The position numbers and the translations under genes are program-made. Below, piece by piece: positions 37,851 to 50,483 of a stretch of 64,000 nucleotides of DNA. The stretch is from Phyllostachys edulis. Taxonomy: Eukaryota; Streptophyta; Magnoliopsida; Poales; Poaceae. The number at the start of each line of letters is the position of its first letter. Position 1 is the stretch's first letter. Under the pieces are notes generated by a model. The model searched no databases. It saw only the letters and a program-made list of their open reading frames with translations, and was not told the origin of the DNA. The stretch is from positions 29,708,816-29,772,815 of the forward strand of contig CM070563.1 in NCBI GenBank assembly GCA_036346405.1, in the 5' to 3' direction.

Positions 37851-38661
37851 TTAAAAACCTATTATTGAGATATTGATTGTCCAAAATTTCCTTTTATGCT
37901 GCTTTCAAGCCCTGAGAATACAACCAGTTTTTTAATACACTCTATAACTGTAGCTATTAAGTTTAATTAGTTTCCTTGCATACTTTTGACATTTCATATA
38001 CTACATTATACTAAAGTTGTGTGATTAACATCATATTTTTAACAAGATAGTTGGCAAACTATTAAATTTACATATAGTATTTTGTATAGTGTAGTCTTTA
38101 CCAGTCATCGCACAACTCCTTCGGCATTTTGGATTTCTTAATGTTAATAGTTGGAGTTCGCCACTTTGGGTTTATTCGCTTATTAAGAGTTCTGATGAGT
38201 TAGCTTGGAATCTAGAATCAAATGAAAGGAAAACATTTTCCTGGTTTATTGACTTTTCTTGGTCAACTTATGTTCTCATCTACGCCTATTTAGATTGACT
38301 ATATTAATTCTTATAGTATCATTGTTTCATCACGTACAAAGGTTTTTCCATGAAAATATTTACAGCATGTTTAGCTAATTGGTAGTGTGGGATAGTCTGT
38401 CAAAGATAACAAACCCTTTGTTGAGATATTGATCGTCCAAAATTTCCTTTTATGCTGCTTTCAAACCCTAAGAATACAACCAATTTTTTTAATACACCCT
38501 ATAATTGTAGCTATTAAGTTTAATTAGTTTCCTTGCATATACTTTTGACAATTCATATACTACATTAGACTAAAGTTGTGTGATTAACATCATATTTTTA
38601 ACAAGATTGTTGGCAACCTATTAAATTTACATATAATATTTTGTAGAGTGTAGTCTTTACT
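37851..38661. repeat. Direct repeat pair of about 250 bp, 557 bp apart, inside Helitron-2
   Basis: 37851-38103 and 38407-38661 share GAGATATTGAT.GTCCAAAAT, CCTTTTATGCTGCTTTCAA and TGTGTGATTAACATCATAT with few differences. This is a duplication within the element. Confidence 0.85.
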
Positions 38662-39836
38662 ATTTGAATCACCTTCGTGGGAAGCTTGATGGAAAGAGAG
38701 GCTCCTCCATCTTATGGTTGCTTATGCCACCGTCGACATCCCCCTTGACACCGGTTTGTGTCCTCTAATTTGTGCATTCCACTTTGCGCTACATTTAGTG
38801 TTTCCTAGATATAGCATTTTTTTTCTTACGGAGAATGTTTTGGGTTGAAATAATCTACAGGCATTGTGCTTTGATTCTTCTGGAATTTCATTGCTCTCAT
38901 AGTTTGTTGGATCAGAGGGGGAGGTGAATTCAGCTCTTCTTTCTAGCTAGTTTTTTTTCACTTCATGTATGCTGGTTTCCCATGCACCTACACACGTTTA
39001 TTTTATCATTGTATGGGATGTATTTGAATTGTAGTTAGTTACCGAGAATTGCTAAATTTTATTGCACTACTACCTTTAATGTAGCAGGCCACTCAACCTT
39101 TGGATTTTATTATACTTGCAGATTCTAAGTTTTTTTTCCTTGTCTACTATCTACAGTATGCTTGGAACTCCTTTATCATACTTGATGTGGTATAGGCCTC
39201 TGTATCGTGCTATGAGGTATGCATTTAATAGTTATGCTTCCTGCTATCCACACAGAAAATTTACACCACTTTGTGTCTTCTAATTTCTGAATCCCATTTG
39301 CTATCAGCTTAACATGCATAGCATTTCTAATACAATGAGAATAATGTTTTTGATAATTTGGTCGACAGAGGTCAGTAAAGTAGGAAATTACAAATTCAAC
39401 CAAATGATGTTTAAGCGTAACGACAATCGCAGATCCTCAACTGTGTGTTTACTAATCTGACTTCATTTTTTATATTCTATCACTGTTGAGAATGTATGAC
39501 AGTGCATTCACTTTGGATGGTTTTTCCTTTGTTACCTGGTAAGGTCCTGAACTCTCGATCCATTTGTGGTTTTTGCATTCCTGATATTGAAATGCTACTT
39601 GTGTTATGAACCTGATTGAGTTACTTTGGGTGTCTTTGTTTGAGTGTAGCTCCACATTGACTTCTGCATCATTAGTTAATTATATTTTGCTGATGATTCT
39701 TCTCAGATTTACTTCTAACTGTGATAGTGTTCTTGTATTCTGAAAAGTCAAAATTGCCATATGTATTTTACTGATTTATGCATATCATGTTCTTTAGGAT
39801 AGTAATTTTAGTTCACATAAAAAAATGAATACCATT

Positions 39837-39950
39837 GGCGCGAATATGTTCGATGCTAGGGAAGAGGAAAATAGTTAGTTGGCTGTAGAGTTTTTTTTCA
39901 GCGAATGATGATTTATGTGAAATATCCCTAGCATCGAACATATTCGCGCC
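39837..39950. repeat. 26-bp perfect inverted repeat copying the Helitron 3' subterminal sequence
   Basis: 39837-39862 and 39925-39950 are exact reverse complements (core CTAGCATCGAACATATTCGC) separated by 62 bases. The same sequence, with small changes, stands next to the real 3' end at about 41340-41368. Both internal copies lack the CTAG terminus. Confidence 0.88.
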
Positions 39951-41384
39951 TTTGGTCTATCAAGCATAGAGAGGTGATAAAAGATGCTCTTGTGAATATC
40001 CTTACAGATCAACTTTTTATTGCGACAGATTAGGTTTTGCTTTCATGTCGGCCTTTGTCTGCCATCTCAATCATCTCATGAACACATAATGCATTGGACG
40101 GTTTTCTTTGGCTTAGTAAGCTGCTACAGATTAGTAATCATTGTATCTCTTTTGTATTATCTAGACTTTTGTTTCCTATTTTGCGAGTCTAGCCAATATA
40201 CCATACACAATACTAGGTGCATTCACCACAAAAAAAAAAAGATGGACAATTATCCTTGCATCTAATTAATTAATCTATGAGCACTAACATAATTATACTG
40301 TACGATATATATTTCTTTGTATTATGTGGGTTTGCTTTCTATTGGGGAATCTTAACTGCCCATATGTATACATCATATAGAAAGAAAGAAAAACAATAGT
40401 TTGTTAACGATCAGTGTAGGGAAAAATTATTATGGTTCTTAGCAAGACTTAGTGAATGATGCTTCCATAATTCTTTTTTGTGATTTTTTCACTGAAGTGG
40501 AGATAGTGTTGTCATTGTTTTTCCATCATGCCCACAGTCTCTACCATGGGATATTTTTGAAATTCTACTTACTCTTAATCATTCAAGTATCTAGCATTCA
40601 CAGCTACAGATTTAGAGAATGGTTGGTACGGTGGAACACTGATATATGATCAAGATAAGGATAGCGGGGCCTATAAACACTATTCTAAACTTTTTCAGGT
40701 GAGCAACCCATAGGATTCACATTGTTGCAACAGGGCTAAAATCCCATCAATTTTTTTTTTTTGCTTCTAAAGCCTTAGGCTCACCTATTCATGCCCCTAT
40801 TATTGCAAGGGCCAGTCATGAATCCTTTCGAGCATGATCCCGAGAAAGGCACTACATGGAGGCCCTTAGTGTGGATATTGAAATTACAGACAATGCGCGG
40901 ATAATAGTGAACTGATGTTTCGACTTTTGAATGCCTTTATGGTTTATGCTAAAGCATAGGGGCATTTGATTAGGTCTCTGTTTGGATACGTTTGGATTTG
41001 CTTATGTTGGCAGGTCTGTTGGTTAGTGAATTTGTTGAATGTTGGTATATAGTTTTGGTACAATTTGGAACCATACCTTTGTTGTAGTATAGCTATTTAG
41101 ATTATTGTTTTTTTTTTGCTATTAATTTGATTTGATTATGTTGAGGTTTGATATTATGTTGATAGAAGAGTTCCTTGGTGGATTGTATTGTGTGAAAGCA
41201 TTGCAATTGGTACGGTTCTTTGAATCATGGAGCCAAATTGCTTTGGTACTGTCATGCTCGATTACATTTTATTGAACTATCATTTTTAATTGCTTCTGAT
41301 TTGTAAAATACATACACAAATTATATGTTTCTCTCTTCCCTACCATCGAACATATCCGCGCCAATGGCACGGGTCACATTCTAG

Positions 41385-41769
41385 TAAGAAGTTATAGAAC
41401 AAAACATTGGATCAAGATCAAAGGCCTAAGCCAGCTCGGAGCACTGTTTATTTACTGTAGAAAAATGTTGTAGAACCTGATGCGACGCCAATGAGCTCTA
41501 CTACTTTGGTTTATGTTCCTAAACAACAATCCAAAGTAATTTCGTGGGACGGTATTGTTTTATGACAAGGAAGTGTCGAGACCCAAATAGGTAAATCTGG
41601 ACTCTCTATGTATACTGCACTAGTCCAGTATCACACAAGTACACACAGTGGCAATATTGATAAAATACCATTACATATGCAAAGATAATTCAGAAATAGG
41701 CAATTAACAATAATTATTAGAGTAGCGTGCTTAAGGTCAAAGCTTACAATTAATACCTCAAAAGGAGAA
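41385..41769 (-). repeat. R tandem array, third unit (part 1)
   Basis: Starts TAAGAAGTTATAGAACAAAAC and includes TGTCGAGACCCAAATA (41574), an LTR-end-like sequence. It is cut at 41770 by CACTA-6 and continues at 50727. Confidence 0.8.
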
Positions 41770-42779
41770 CACTACTACAAAAATACTAATATTGGACGCC
41801 TGATCACAGACGGTTCATCGAAACCGTCTGTACTAAACACAATCACAGACGGTTTTTGTTTATCAATAGTTTGTATTATTTTTCGCACTAAAAGCCGTCT
41901 GTGAAGAGGTCATATCACAGACGGTTCATGTTGAAAACCGTCTGTGAAGTATCACGCACGGCTCACCAAAAACCGCTCGTGATATTACCCAATATCACAG
42001 ACGGTTTTTGTAAGAACCGCTCAGGATATCAGATGACGGTTTTCAACATAAACTGTCTGTGATATTACTACATATCATAGATAATTTTTGTTGAAAACCT
42101 TCCGTGATAATTAGACGGTGCAGTATACATAGCTCCCCAATAGAGTCTTCTTGATCTCCATTTTTGGCGCTACGGTAACTGCGGGAGATCTCCAAGCCCG
42201 GTGAGTCCACCGCCACTCCACCTCACTGAGCCCGCTCGTGTGGTCCATTTCAGCTATTATCGCCGAGGAGGTTGCCTTCGTCGCCTCTGTTCACCGACAA
42301 CCAGCCGCCTTGGAGCTACTAGAGCATAAGCATCCTTTAATTTGAGCAGTTTCAGGTATTTACGTTGAAATCGTTAGTGAAGTCCATGGCGCCGTCACGG
42401 GAAATCACCGTCGGTTCGCCTCAGACAACCTTAGGGCCCCATGCCATGACTATTAGCAATGCGATGTCATCCTAAGCCCAATTTGAGCTTCAAATCCTAC
42501 TGTTTTTAATCATTTAGTTAATAAACTAACGAGTCTATGGCATGTGGGACTGCCGTAGATTTTATAAATAAAATCATGAAATAAAAAATGAGTCACTGAC
42601 AAGTAGGGCCCACATGTAAGTTAATAAAATCCGGAAAAATGAAAAAATGAAAAAAAAATCCACCTTTAGTTCAGAGAAAAATACGTTTTCTCTGTTGGAA
42701 AGCGTAATTAAGCCTCAGAAAATACGCTTTCGAAGTCACCCTTTTATTTATTTCCAGGATTTTCAATACGAACCATGTG

Positions 42780-45700
42780 ATGGACCGAAGCTAGATGTAC
42801 GCTGAGAACCGTGTGAGTGAAGAGTACATTAATGGTGTGTCTGCTTTTACAAGAGCTGCCGAGTTGATATGTTGAATAAGGGGGGCGGAATATATGTACT
42901 GTCTATGCATTGACTGCGAGAATCTGAAGATGTTTAAGAACCGAGCGCAGATCGAAGCACACTTGATTCGAAAGGGTTTCAAAAAGGGTTATACACGTTG
43001 GACCAGTCACGGTGAAGAGCATATTATACAGGAAGTCAACGATATGCCGTCGGATGATGTCGATCGTGGTTCCGATTCGGATAGGCTGCACGATGACAAT
43101 CTAGATCAAATTCTTCGCGATGCAGAAGGGAACTATGATGAGAGGGAGTATGTTAAATTCCGCGGCTTGATGGAGGACTCGGAGAAACCTTTGTTCTCGG
43201 GCTGCAAGCCGAAATACACAAGGTTGTCATCTGTGCTTGAACTGCTGAAATTGAAGGCAAGCAACGGTTGGTCCCACAAGAGTTTCACAGGGCTGTTAGG
43301 TCTCTTAGCGGACATACTTTTGGAGGGAAACGAGTTGCCCAAAACCACATACAAAGCCAAGAAAGTTCTTTGTCCATTGGGAATGGAAGTAGAAAGAATA
43401 CATGCATGTCCGAACGACTGTATCCTCTACCGTAACGAGTATACAAACATGCATGTATGTCCAGTGTGCAACGCATCCCGATACAAGCGTGAGAATCAAT
43501 CAGATGACGATGAGGGAATCGAGGTGAAGAAAGGACCTCCTACTAAGGTGGCATGGTATCTTCCTATAATTCCCCGTTTGAAGTGGTTTTTTACGAACCC
43601 AAAGAATGCAAAACTGCTGCATTGGCACTCAGAGGAGTGGAAGAATGACGAAAAGCTAAGACACCCTGCTGATTTCGCTCAGTGGAGAAACATTGATAGG
43701 AGGTTTGCAGACTTCGGTGCGGAACCGAGGAATATAATATTTGGATTGAGTACAGATGGAATGAATCCTTTCTGTAACATGAGCAGCCGACATAGCACTT
43801 GGCCCATAACGCTCTGTATCTACAACCTTCCTCCTTGGTTGTGTATGAAGCGAAAGTATATTTTGCTGTCGATACTTATCCAAGGGCCAAAGCAACCTGG
43901 GAATGATATTGATGTGTACCTAGCACCATTGATGGAAGATCTAAAAATACTGTGGATTGAAGGGGTATAGTTATGGGATGCGTACAAATGAGAGAACTTC
44001 ACTTTACGTTCCTTGTTGTTCTGTACCATAAATAATTATCCTACCCTTGCTAATCTGTCAGGCCAGAGTACAAAAGGGGCCAAAGCATGTACTCACTACT
44101 TAGATGATACCGAGAGTGTGTGGCTGAATCACTCCTCAAAACCGTGTACATGCGTCATCGTAGGTTCCATCGGAGGGCTTACCCATACCACAGGATGAAG
44201 AAACAATTCGACGGAGAGAAGGAGGACAATTCAGCTCTAAGGCATTTAAGCAAAAAGAGATCTATGATATGGTTAAGGATTTAGATGTTGTGCTCGAAAA
44301 GGGATATAAATCGAGGACCCATAAGAACATCTGGAAGAAGAGATTAATATTTTGGGACTTACCTTATTGGGAGCACCTAGAAGTTCGCCACTGCATCGAC
44401 GTCATGCACGTAGAGAAGAATGTATGTGACAGCTTGATTGGTCTCTTACTGAACATTCGTGACAAAATAAAGGATGATATCAACGCACGGCTTGACTTGG
44501 TTGATATGGACATCAGCCCTGAGTTAGCACCAACAAAGACCGATAAAGGACGAATGTACCTTCCCCCTGCTTGTTACACTCTGTCCAAGGCCGAGAGAAC
44601 TGAACTGTGTCGGTACTTGTATGGTGTGAAAGCTCCGTCCAATTACTCTGCCAACATGAAGAAACTTGTTTCGATAGAAGATTTGAAGTTAATTGGCATG
44701 AAGTCTCATGATTGTCATGTGCTGATGACAAAAATGCTCTCTATTGCAATTAGAAGTATTTTGTCGATCAAGGTCCGAGAGACAATCATGAGGCTGTGTT
44801 ATTTCTTTAATACAATTGCTCAAAATATCATCGATCCCGAATGACTAGATGCTCTATAGGACGAGGTGGTGACAACTCTATGTGATCTTGAGATGTATTT
44901 CCCTCCGTTGTTTTTTAATATTATGGTCCATCTCATTGTTCACATTGTGAGAGAGATAAAGATGTGTGGGGCCGTGTTCCTACGTAGCATGTACCTGTTC
45001 GAGAGGTTCATGGGAATTCTCAAGTCCTATGTACGGAATCAATCTCGGCTGGAGGGCAGCATCGTCAAAGGTTATGCAACCAAAGAGGTCATTGAGTTTT
45101 GCGTCAATTACATGGCTTAGGTCGAACCGATAGGTGTGCCTCGATCTCACCACGAGGGGAGGCTCAAGGGTATCGGGACCATCAGAAGGAAAGCAATCAC
45201 TCTAGATATGGATGCGTATGCTCAAGCCCATTTCACAGTCTTGCAACACATGACTGAAGTGTCCCCGTATATCGACCAGCACAAGGACGTGCTTCGGCAA
45301 CAGAATCTGGAGCGGCCAGATGTTTGAATCACGAGAGAACACAATAGATGGTTCAACCAATGGTTGAAGGAGCGACTCGCTAGGAGCTCGTCAAGTGATA
45401 TGCTGACATGGCTGGCAAAAGGGCCAACATTTATAGTTGTGACATGGCGAGAATACAACATAAATGAGTACACATTCTATACGCAGGCTCAGGATATAAA
45501 GAGCACTAACCAGAACAACGGTGTCCGCATAGATGCATTCAGTACCGATGGGCTGAGGAGCTCCTACTATAGGCAAATAGAGGAGATATGGGAGCTCGAC
45601 TACGTGCTTGTCAAGATCCCCCTATTTCGGTGCCGTTGGGTCCATCTCCCACAGGTGAAGGTCGACAAGTACGGCATCACTACCGTGGACCTCGAACATG

Positions 45701-45961
45701 TCGGATACAAAGACAAACCATTCATACTCGCTAACCAAGCTATTCAAGTCTTCTATGTAACTGATAATGCAAATAAGAAGTGCCACGTAGTTCTTCATGG
45801 AAAAAGGAGGATTGTTGGAGTTGAGAATGTAGTGGACGAGGAACAATCAATTTGATGAGTTGCCTCCTTTTGAAAACGGCATAAGGGTCGAGGAAGAAGA
45901 ACGTGAAGAAAATAGCTACATACGCGTCGATCATCATGACGGGCTAATTTTTAAAGATTAA
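42780..45961 (+). pseudogene. CACTA TNP2-type transposase, decayed
   Basis: Domains in order: N-terminal transposase-associated segment (ending YCLCIDC..LKMF), TNP2 core (SRHSTWP, YNLPPWLCMK, GPKQPGNDIDVYLAPL; then WDLPYWEHLEVRHCIDVMHV), DUF4218-like (MYLFERFMGILKSYVRNQSR) and DUF4216-like (GLRSSYYRQIEEIWELDY). This is the catalytic protein that cuts CACTA ends. It is broken by stops at 42792, 42873, 43968, 43989, 44842, 44857, 45118 and 45325 and by frame changes near 44145 and 45848. At 43968 and 43989 the related copy in CACTA-7 still has CAG and CGA, so these stops are C-to-T changes. Length and domain order otherwise fit a complete family member. Confidence 0.93.
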
Positions 45962-46147
45962 TTGAACAATGTGTCTCTATGTACGTTCTGATGAATGGTT
46001 AATTTTAGTGCATTTGAGTTAATTGATTTGTACTGTGAAATGGATGTGCTTGTTTCTGAAACGAATATGAATTGGATGTATATACATGTACTTGTTGTGT
46101 TTTCTGCTTGTTTCAGAGGGCATGGCTAGCATTCCCTGAGGCTAGCC

Positions 46148-46153
46148 AATAAA
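46148..46153 (+). terminator. Poly(A) signal after TNP2
   Basis: AATAAA directly after the 8-bp palindrome GGCTAGCC. The same arrangement recurs after the second gene at 50478, which supports both as genuine 3' ends. Confidence 0.6.
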
Positions 46154-46179
46154 CAGAACTAGATTAACCAATACAAAAT

Positions 46180-46475
46180 AATATCACACACGGTTTCATC
46201 TACAAACCGTCTGTGATTATATATTGTAGATGGTTCCTTCGTAAAAAATATCTGTGATACATGATATCACAGATGGTTGTTGATTGGAACCGTCTGTGAT
46301 ACATCATATATCACGGATGGTTATTCATTGGAACTGTCTGTGATATATAACATATCACAGACAGTTGTTAATTGGAACCGTCTGTGATACATCACATATC
46401 ACAGACGGTTCTAAAGTAGAACTGCCTGTGATATTATTTATCACAGACGGTTCTACTTTAGAACCGTCTGTGATG
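46180..46475. repeat. Internal tract of CACTA subterminal-type repeats
   Basis: About ten copies of CACAGACGGTT/AACCGTCTGTG-like motifs arranged as palindromes, in the middle of CACTA-6 between the two genes. Such tracts normally occur only next to the termini. The sequence before it (from about 45990) matches the element's 3' end (from about 50270). Confidence 0.88.
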
Positions 46476-46483
46476 TCCATCCC

Positions 46484-46491
46484 TATTTATA
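46484..46491 (+). promoter_or_regulatory. TATA box of the second CACTA-6 gene
   Basis: TATTTATA right after the internal subterminal-type repeats and just before a GC-rich leader (46495-46760), the layout expected of a promoter for the TNP1-like gene. Confidence 0.4.
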
Positions 46492-47271
46492 TTCGGACTC
46501 TAGAGTTTGCCCGCGCCACCCACTCAAACGATTAAGTTTCTCAACTCCTAACTCCCTCCTCCCCCGAGCCCGTCGCCGCCGTCCTCGACGCCGCCTCCTC
46601 CTCGAGCCCGGCGCGACTCCTCCCTCGAGCTCGTCGACGCCTCCTCCTCCTCGAGACCGGCGCGCCTCCTCCCCGAGCCGGTCGCGCCCCTTCGACGCCG
46701 CCCGATGCTCCAGATCGCTCGCTAGTCCTCTCTCGACGCCTAAAGGTAACCAATGCCGAGTTGCCGACGCTGACACCCCTTTCCTCACTCTTTCTATCAA
46801 TAATCTGTCATGCTATCATCGTCCTCATTGACTCATGACAATTGCGCTGGTATCTAGTTCAAACACTGAGTAGTATGAGGTGTTGTACTTGTTTTAGGAA
46901 TTTGTATTTGTTTTAGTCAGTGATTCATATGGTATTTTGTTTTTATACTGTTACTGGAATATATTGCAGTGTGGTGTGGTGGGCTTGAGATGAATGCTCT
47001 ATGATGATAATAGTCTTGTACTGAAATTGTTTTGATAATTGGGTTTGAAATTGAGCTCTAAATTATTCACATGATGTTTGTGTTGAGCATATTATTCCTT
47101 TTAAATGACTTGGAGAATTTACATGTTTATGTCAATTATGTCATTGTATTGGTCCTAATTTCTTCCCTGCATATCCCAGTTATTATTAATTGGTGTGTAT
47201 ACCCATACACATAGAGATCGAATCTTATGATAATATGTTCATGCGTGTTAGAACTTCTATTTCTTGTGAAG

Positions 47272-50225
47272 ATGTCTTTCGCTCATTCTTCGTCATTGTC
47301 GTCTCATGTGTCTGAGGTACCGTCCTCTGGAATATCCAAGCGCGGTAGAAGAAGAGAAATATCGAAAAGGCCCGCGGGCCGATTTACTATCACGGAGGTC
47401 AATCAGTCTGGGACCCCTATCAATCCTCGCCGAGCAGCATCCGCATTCTGGAGAACGGTCGGAATAGTTGTACGAGAACAGGTCAACATCACCTACGATT
47501 CGTGGAAGGAGTTGACCAAAGAACAGAAAGGTGAGCCGTTGACGGATATTTTCCGATCGTTCGAGATCCCGGAACAACACCAGTACTCCGTGCGACGACA
47601 CGCGATACTATAGGCGTGCAATGCGTGAAAGAACTTTAAGAGCACGCTTGTCAAGAACTACGCGGAGAAGGATCTGAGGCCCTTCCACAAGTATCCGTTC
47701 TTGGAAGAGTGTTGGGCCGAGTTTGTGGCGAAGAAGATGACAGATGAATTTAGGAGTGAAAGTGCGGCACACACGACCCTCCAGGCAAACAAACAAGCAC
47801 CCCCACAGACTCGGTACCGCTACGTATGCAGGTAAAATCCCAATATGGAGGGATGAGGACCAGCAGGCAAACCGTTCGAATGTCTCCCCGCCATTTGCCG
47901 AGATCACTGATGAGCGCACCTGAAACTGGTTAATGGGGAAGTTATGTACCCTGTCTACGGGGAAGTATCCTTTCCAAACCCCTAGACCAGGAAGTGTCCC
48001 AGCGCCTGGTAAGATATCGAACTACCTAGTTTGTAATTACTCCATAACTTCATAGGAAGTGAAATGACATGTCGGGCTATTGCAGGTAACGATGAGTGCA
48101 CAACCCAAGGCTCATTCCAGGTAGACAGGGAGAGTGATATACTCTCCGTGGCCCTGGAAAACAATGAGCACCTGGGTCGCACAAGAGGCACTGGTCGTTA
48201 TGTTCCATTGAAAGATTGGTTCCGAGCAAACTCGGAATCGTACCGGAGTAGGAAGAGAGCCAAAGCCAAGCGCGATGCAAAGCTACGAGAGGAGATTCGT
48301 GAATCCCTTAAAGATGAGATCACTGAATCCCTCGGAGATGAGATTAATGATCGCGTTAGAGCTGCGACGCAACGGCAGCTGGAGAGCTTTGAGGAAAGGC
48401 TTACGAAAGTTTAGTTGCAAGTCCCAAATCAGTCGCAAGCCCCTGCCCCTACTGTCCTAGCCAGCCTGCCCAAACTTCCGAGTAGCTGCGCGTCCAACCC
48501 TAACCCTACCCTAATAGGCGACGACAGATTTCCTGTCGATGACATCTAGGTAATAATTATCCATCCAGTGTTGGGGCTTTGGTGTACGGTATAAATCTAA
48601 CGCTGGGTTTCGCAAAAGTGAATGTGGATGGTGTTTGTGCCAATTTTGGGGCCGTCCTACTGCATATTCCCCCAAACAACGAGGTCATGACTCTAGAGCA
48701 CACCGTTGGAACATTCATCCAGTGCCCCAAGAGGGACATCTGCCTGGAGCTACCTGCTTCGGTGTCAAATTCATGGGAATGTCCTGCAATGGTGTCAAGT
48801 CCACGGGAGCTGACTGCACCAGAGCTACCTGCACCGAAGCGACAAGGGCCTGGTGCATCAGATGCATCTACACCTCATGCTCAGTCGACTCTTGTGAAGT
48901 CGACCTCTACAAAGTGAGGAAGCAAGGGCAAATCGAAGACGGTTGACTCCTGTTCTGATATCCCCTTCTTGCCGTTGGCCCGGAAATTTGTGCTAGGTGA
49001 GCCGTTGGTCGAGAGGTTAGACAACCCTACCCTAGGACCGGCTTGCACGACATTGCATACATGGTACATGGAACATGCCAACAAGACGAATGAACAACGA
49101 TGCTCAGGTGTCACTGTCGAGTTCGAGAAGGATCATTTTAACCACGAGGCTCAAGACTATGTCTTCACGGTGACCTTCGAGGACTTGTTCTGTCTCTTCA
49201 ACCTCGACACCCTCGACGTCTCACTCATGCGATGCTAGACACTGTAAGTGTGTACAATCACGGTCAATGTTCGTGTAATACCGATAAATGTTATATATAA
49301 CTCCTTGCTTTTGTATATAGATACATGATGTCTAAAGTCGAATTAAGGAATTCACTGGTAGGTTTCCTCAACCCACACCTGGTCTTTGAGCAAACCATCA
49401 AGGAGAATGCAAGATTCGTCGAGGTTTACGTTATAGAGTTTTTGCTGGCTCGCCGCAACAAGGAATACATACTTTTGCCCTATAACCAGCAGTAAGTGTT
49501 GCACTACTGGCTATACTTGTTGATTTGTACTTTATAAGCAACACGAACTTAGATTTAATGACCATGATGACATACCTGTGTAGGTTTCACTGGATTCTAA
49601 TTGTAATTATACCAAAACGGAACTGGGTAATATACTTAGATTCCCTACAGAGGGCCACTCACAACTTCACAGTTGTCCAGAATTTAATCAACAGGTAAAC
49701 ACATTTCCTCCATAGAAACTCTATTGTAGTCTTTCCTTCCTTTGCAATAGCTAAGGCTAACTTCTTAGAATCACATAGGTCGTTTGGTGTGTTCTATGCT
49801 AGAGGAGGAAAATCCAAGGGAAGGACGTTATGACACGATCTAAATTTCCCGGTACTCGCTAGCTAGTACACATTAATCCTATATAACAATTCATAGTAAT
49901 GCCTCTCGAACTAACCAATTCTATTTTTGCAGTTCCACCAGCAGCCGCCGGGCTGCAACCTCTGTGGATACTATGTTTGCCACAACATGGAACTACTCAT
50001 CGGTTCCGCGATCACCAATGATCCTCAGGTTTGTCAATCTTGCAACAATTATTTCATACTTACCAATTTATATAAGCACGAATTTAATCTTCCTAGCGAT
50101 AGGTTGCGACCATCGTCGAAACTGCGTTAGAACAGAGCGAGCTCATAAAAATTCGATCACACTTTGCGTCATTCCTGAACAGTCAGGTCATAAATCCAGA
50201 TGGGAATTTTCACAATGTAGATTGA
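47272..50225 (+). pseudogene. CACTA TNP1-like gene with C48/Ulp1-like protease domain, decayed
   Basis: N-terminal part (MSFAHSSSLSSHVSE, then RPAGRFTITEVNQSG and NPRRAASAFWRTVG, later FHKYPFLEECWAEFV and GKIPIWRDED) fits the plant En/Spm accessory protein (Transposase_24-like). A charged helical stretch follows (KLREEIRESLKDEI). The C-terminal exons encode a Ulp1-type cysteine protease fold: FHWILIVI (His), YLDSL (Asp), GCNLCGYYVC (Cys before Gly). Exons ...-49243, 49321-49491, 49584-49694, 49779-49851, 49933-50028 and 50103-50225 have proper GT/AG borders and compatible phases to a final TGA. Stops at 47611, 47626, 47921, 48412, 48915, 49234 and 49831, plus a frame change near 47830, break it. 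Most fit C-to-T change (CGA, CAG or TGG codons). Confidence 0.88.
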
Positions 50226-50305
50226 ACTTGATTGGGATAAGATTGAACTTAATGGTACATGTGTGTAAATGTACATTAATGGTTAATTTTAGTTAATTGA
50301 TTTGT

Positions 50306-50413
50306 GAATTGGATGTGCTTGTTTCTGAAATGAATGCGAATTTGATGTGCTTGCTTCTAAAATGAATGCGAATTGGATGTGCTTGTTTCTGAAATGAATG
50401 TGAATTGGATGTA
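50306..50413 (+). repeat. 32-bp minisatellite in the 3' UTR of CACTA-6
   Basis: Three full units and part of a fourth of GAATTGGATGTGCTTGTTTC plus 12 more bases, starting at 50306, 50338, 50370 and 50402. The matching 3' UTR after TNP2 (about 46036-46080) has only one unit plus part of a second, so the array grew in this copy. Confidence 0.85.
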
Positions 50414-50477
50414 TACAACTTAATATTGTGTTTCAGCTTGTTTCAGAGGGCATGGCTAGCATTTCCTGAGGCTAGCC

Positions 50478-50483
50478 AATAAA
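50478..50483 (+). terminator. Poly(A) signal after the TNP1-like gene
   Basis: AATAAA after GGCTAGCC, the same arrangement as at 46148. Confidence 0.6.

Larger units (their letters stand above)
36523..41384 (+). mobile_element. Helitron-2, non-autonomous, same family as Helitron-1
   Basis: Starts TTCACCTATTTAGCAGCC and ends CACATTCTAG, then T. The subterminal hairpin region (CCGCGCCAATGGCACGGG) matches that of Helitron-1. The empty site in other R copies (GCAACATAAGAAG at 53198) places the insertion between A and T. It has no Rep/helicase gene. It contains a GC-rich 5' section (36540-37300), a ~250-bp direct repeat pair, and internal copies of its own 3' subterminal sequence in both orientations. 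Length is 4862 bp. The ORFs in the GC-rich part are low complexity and not credible genes. Confidence 0.8.
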
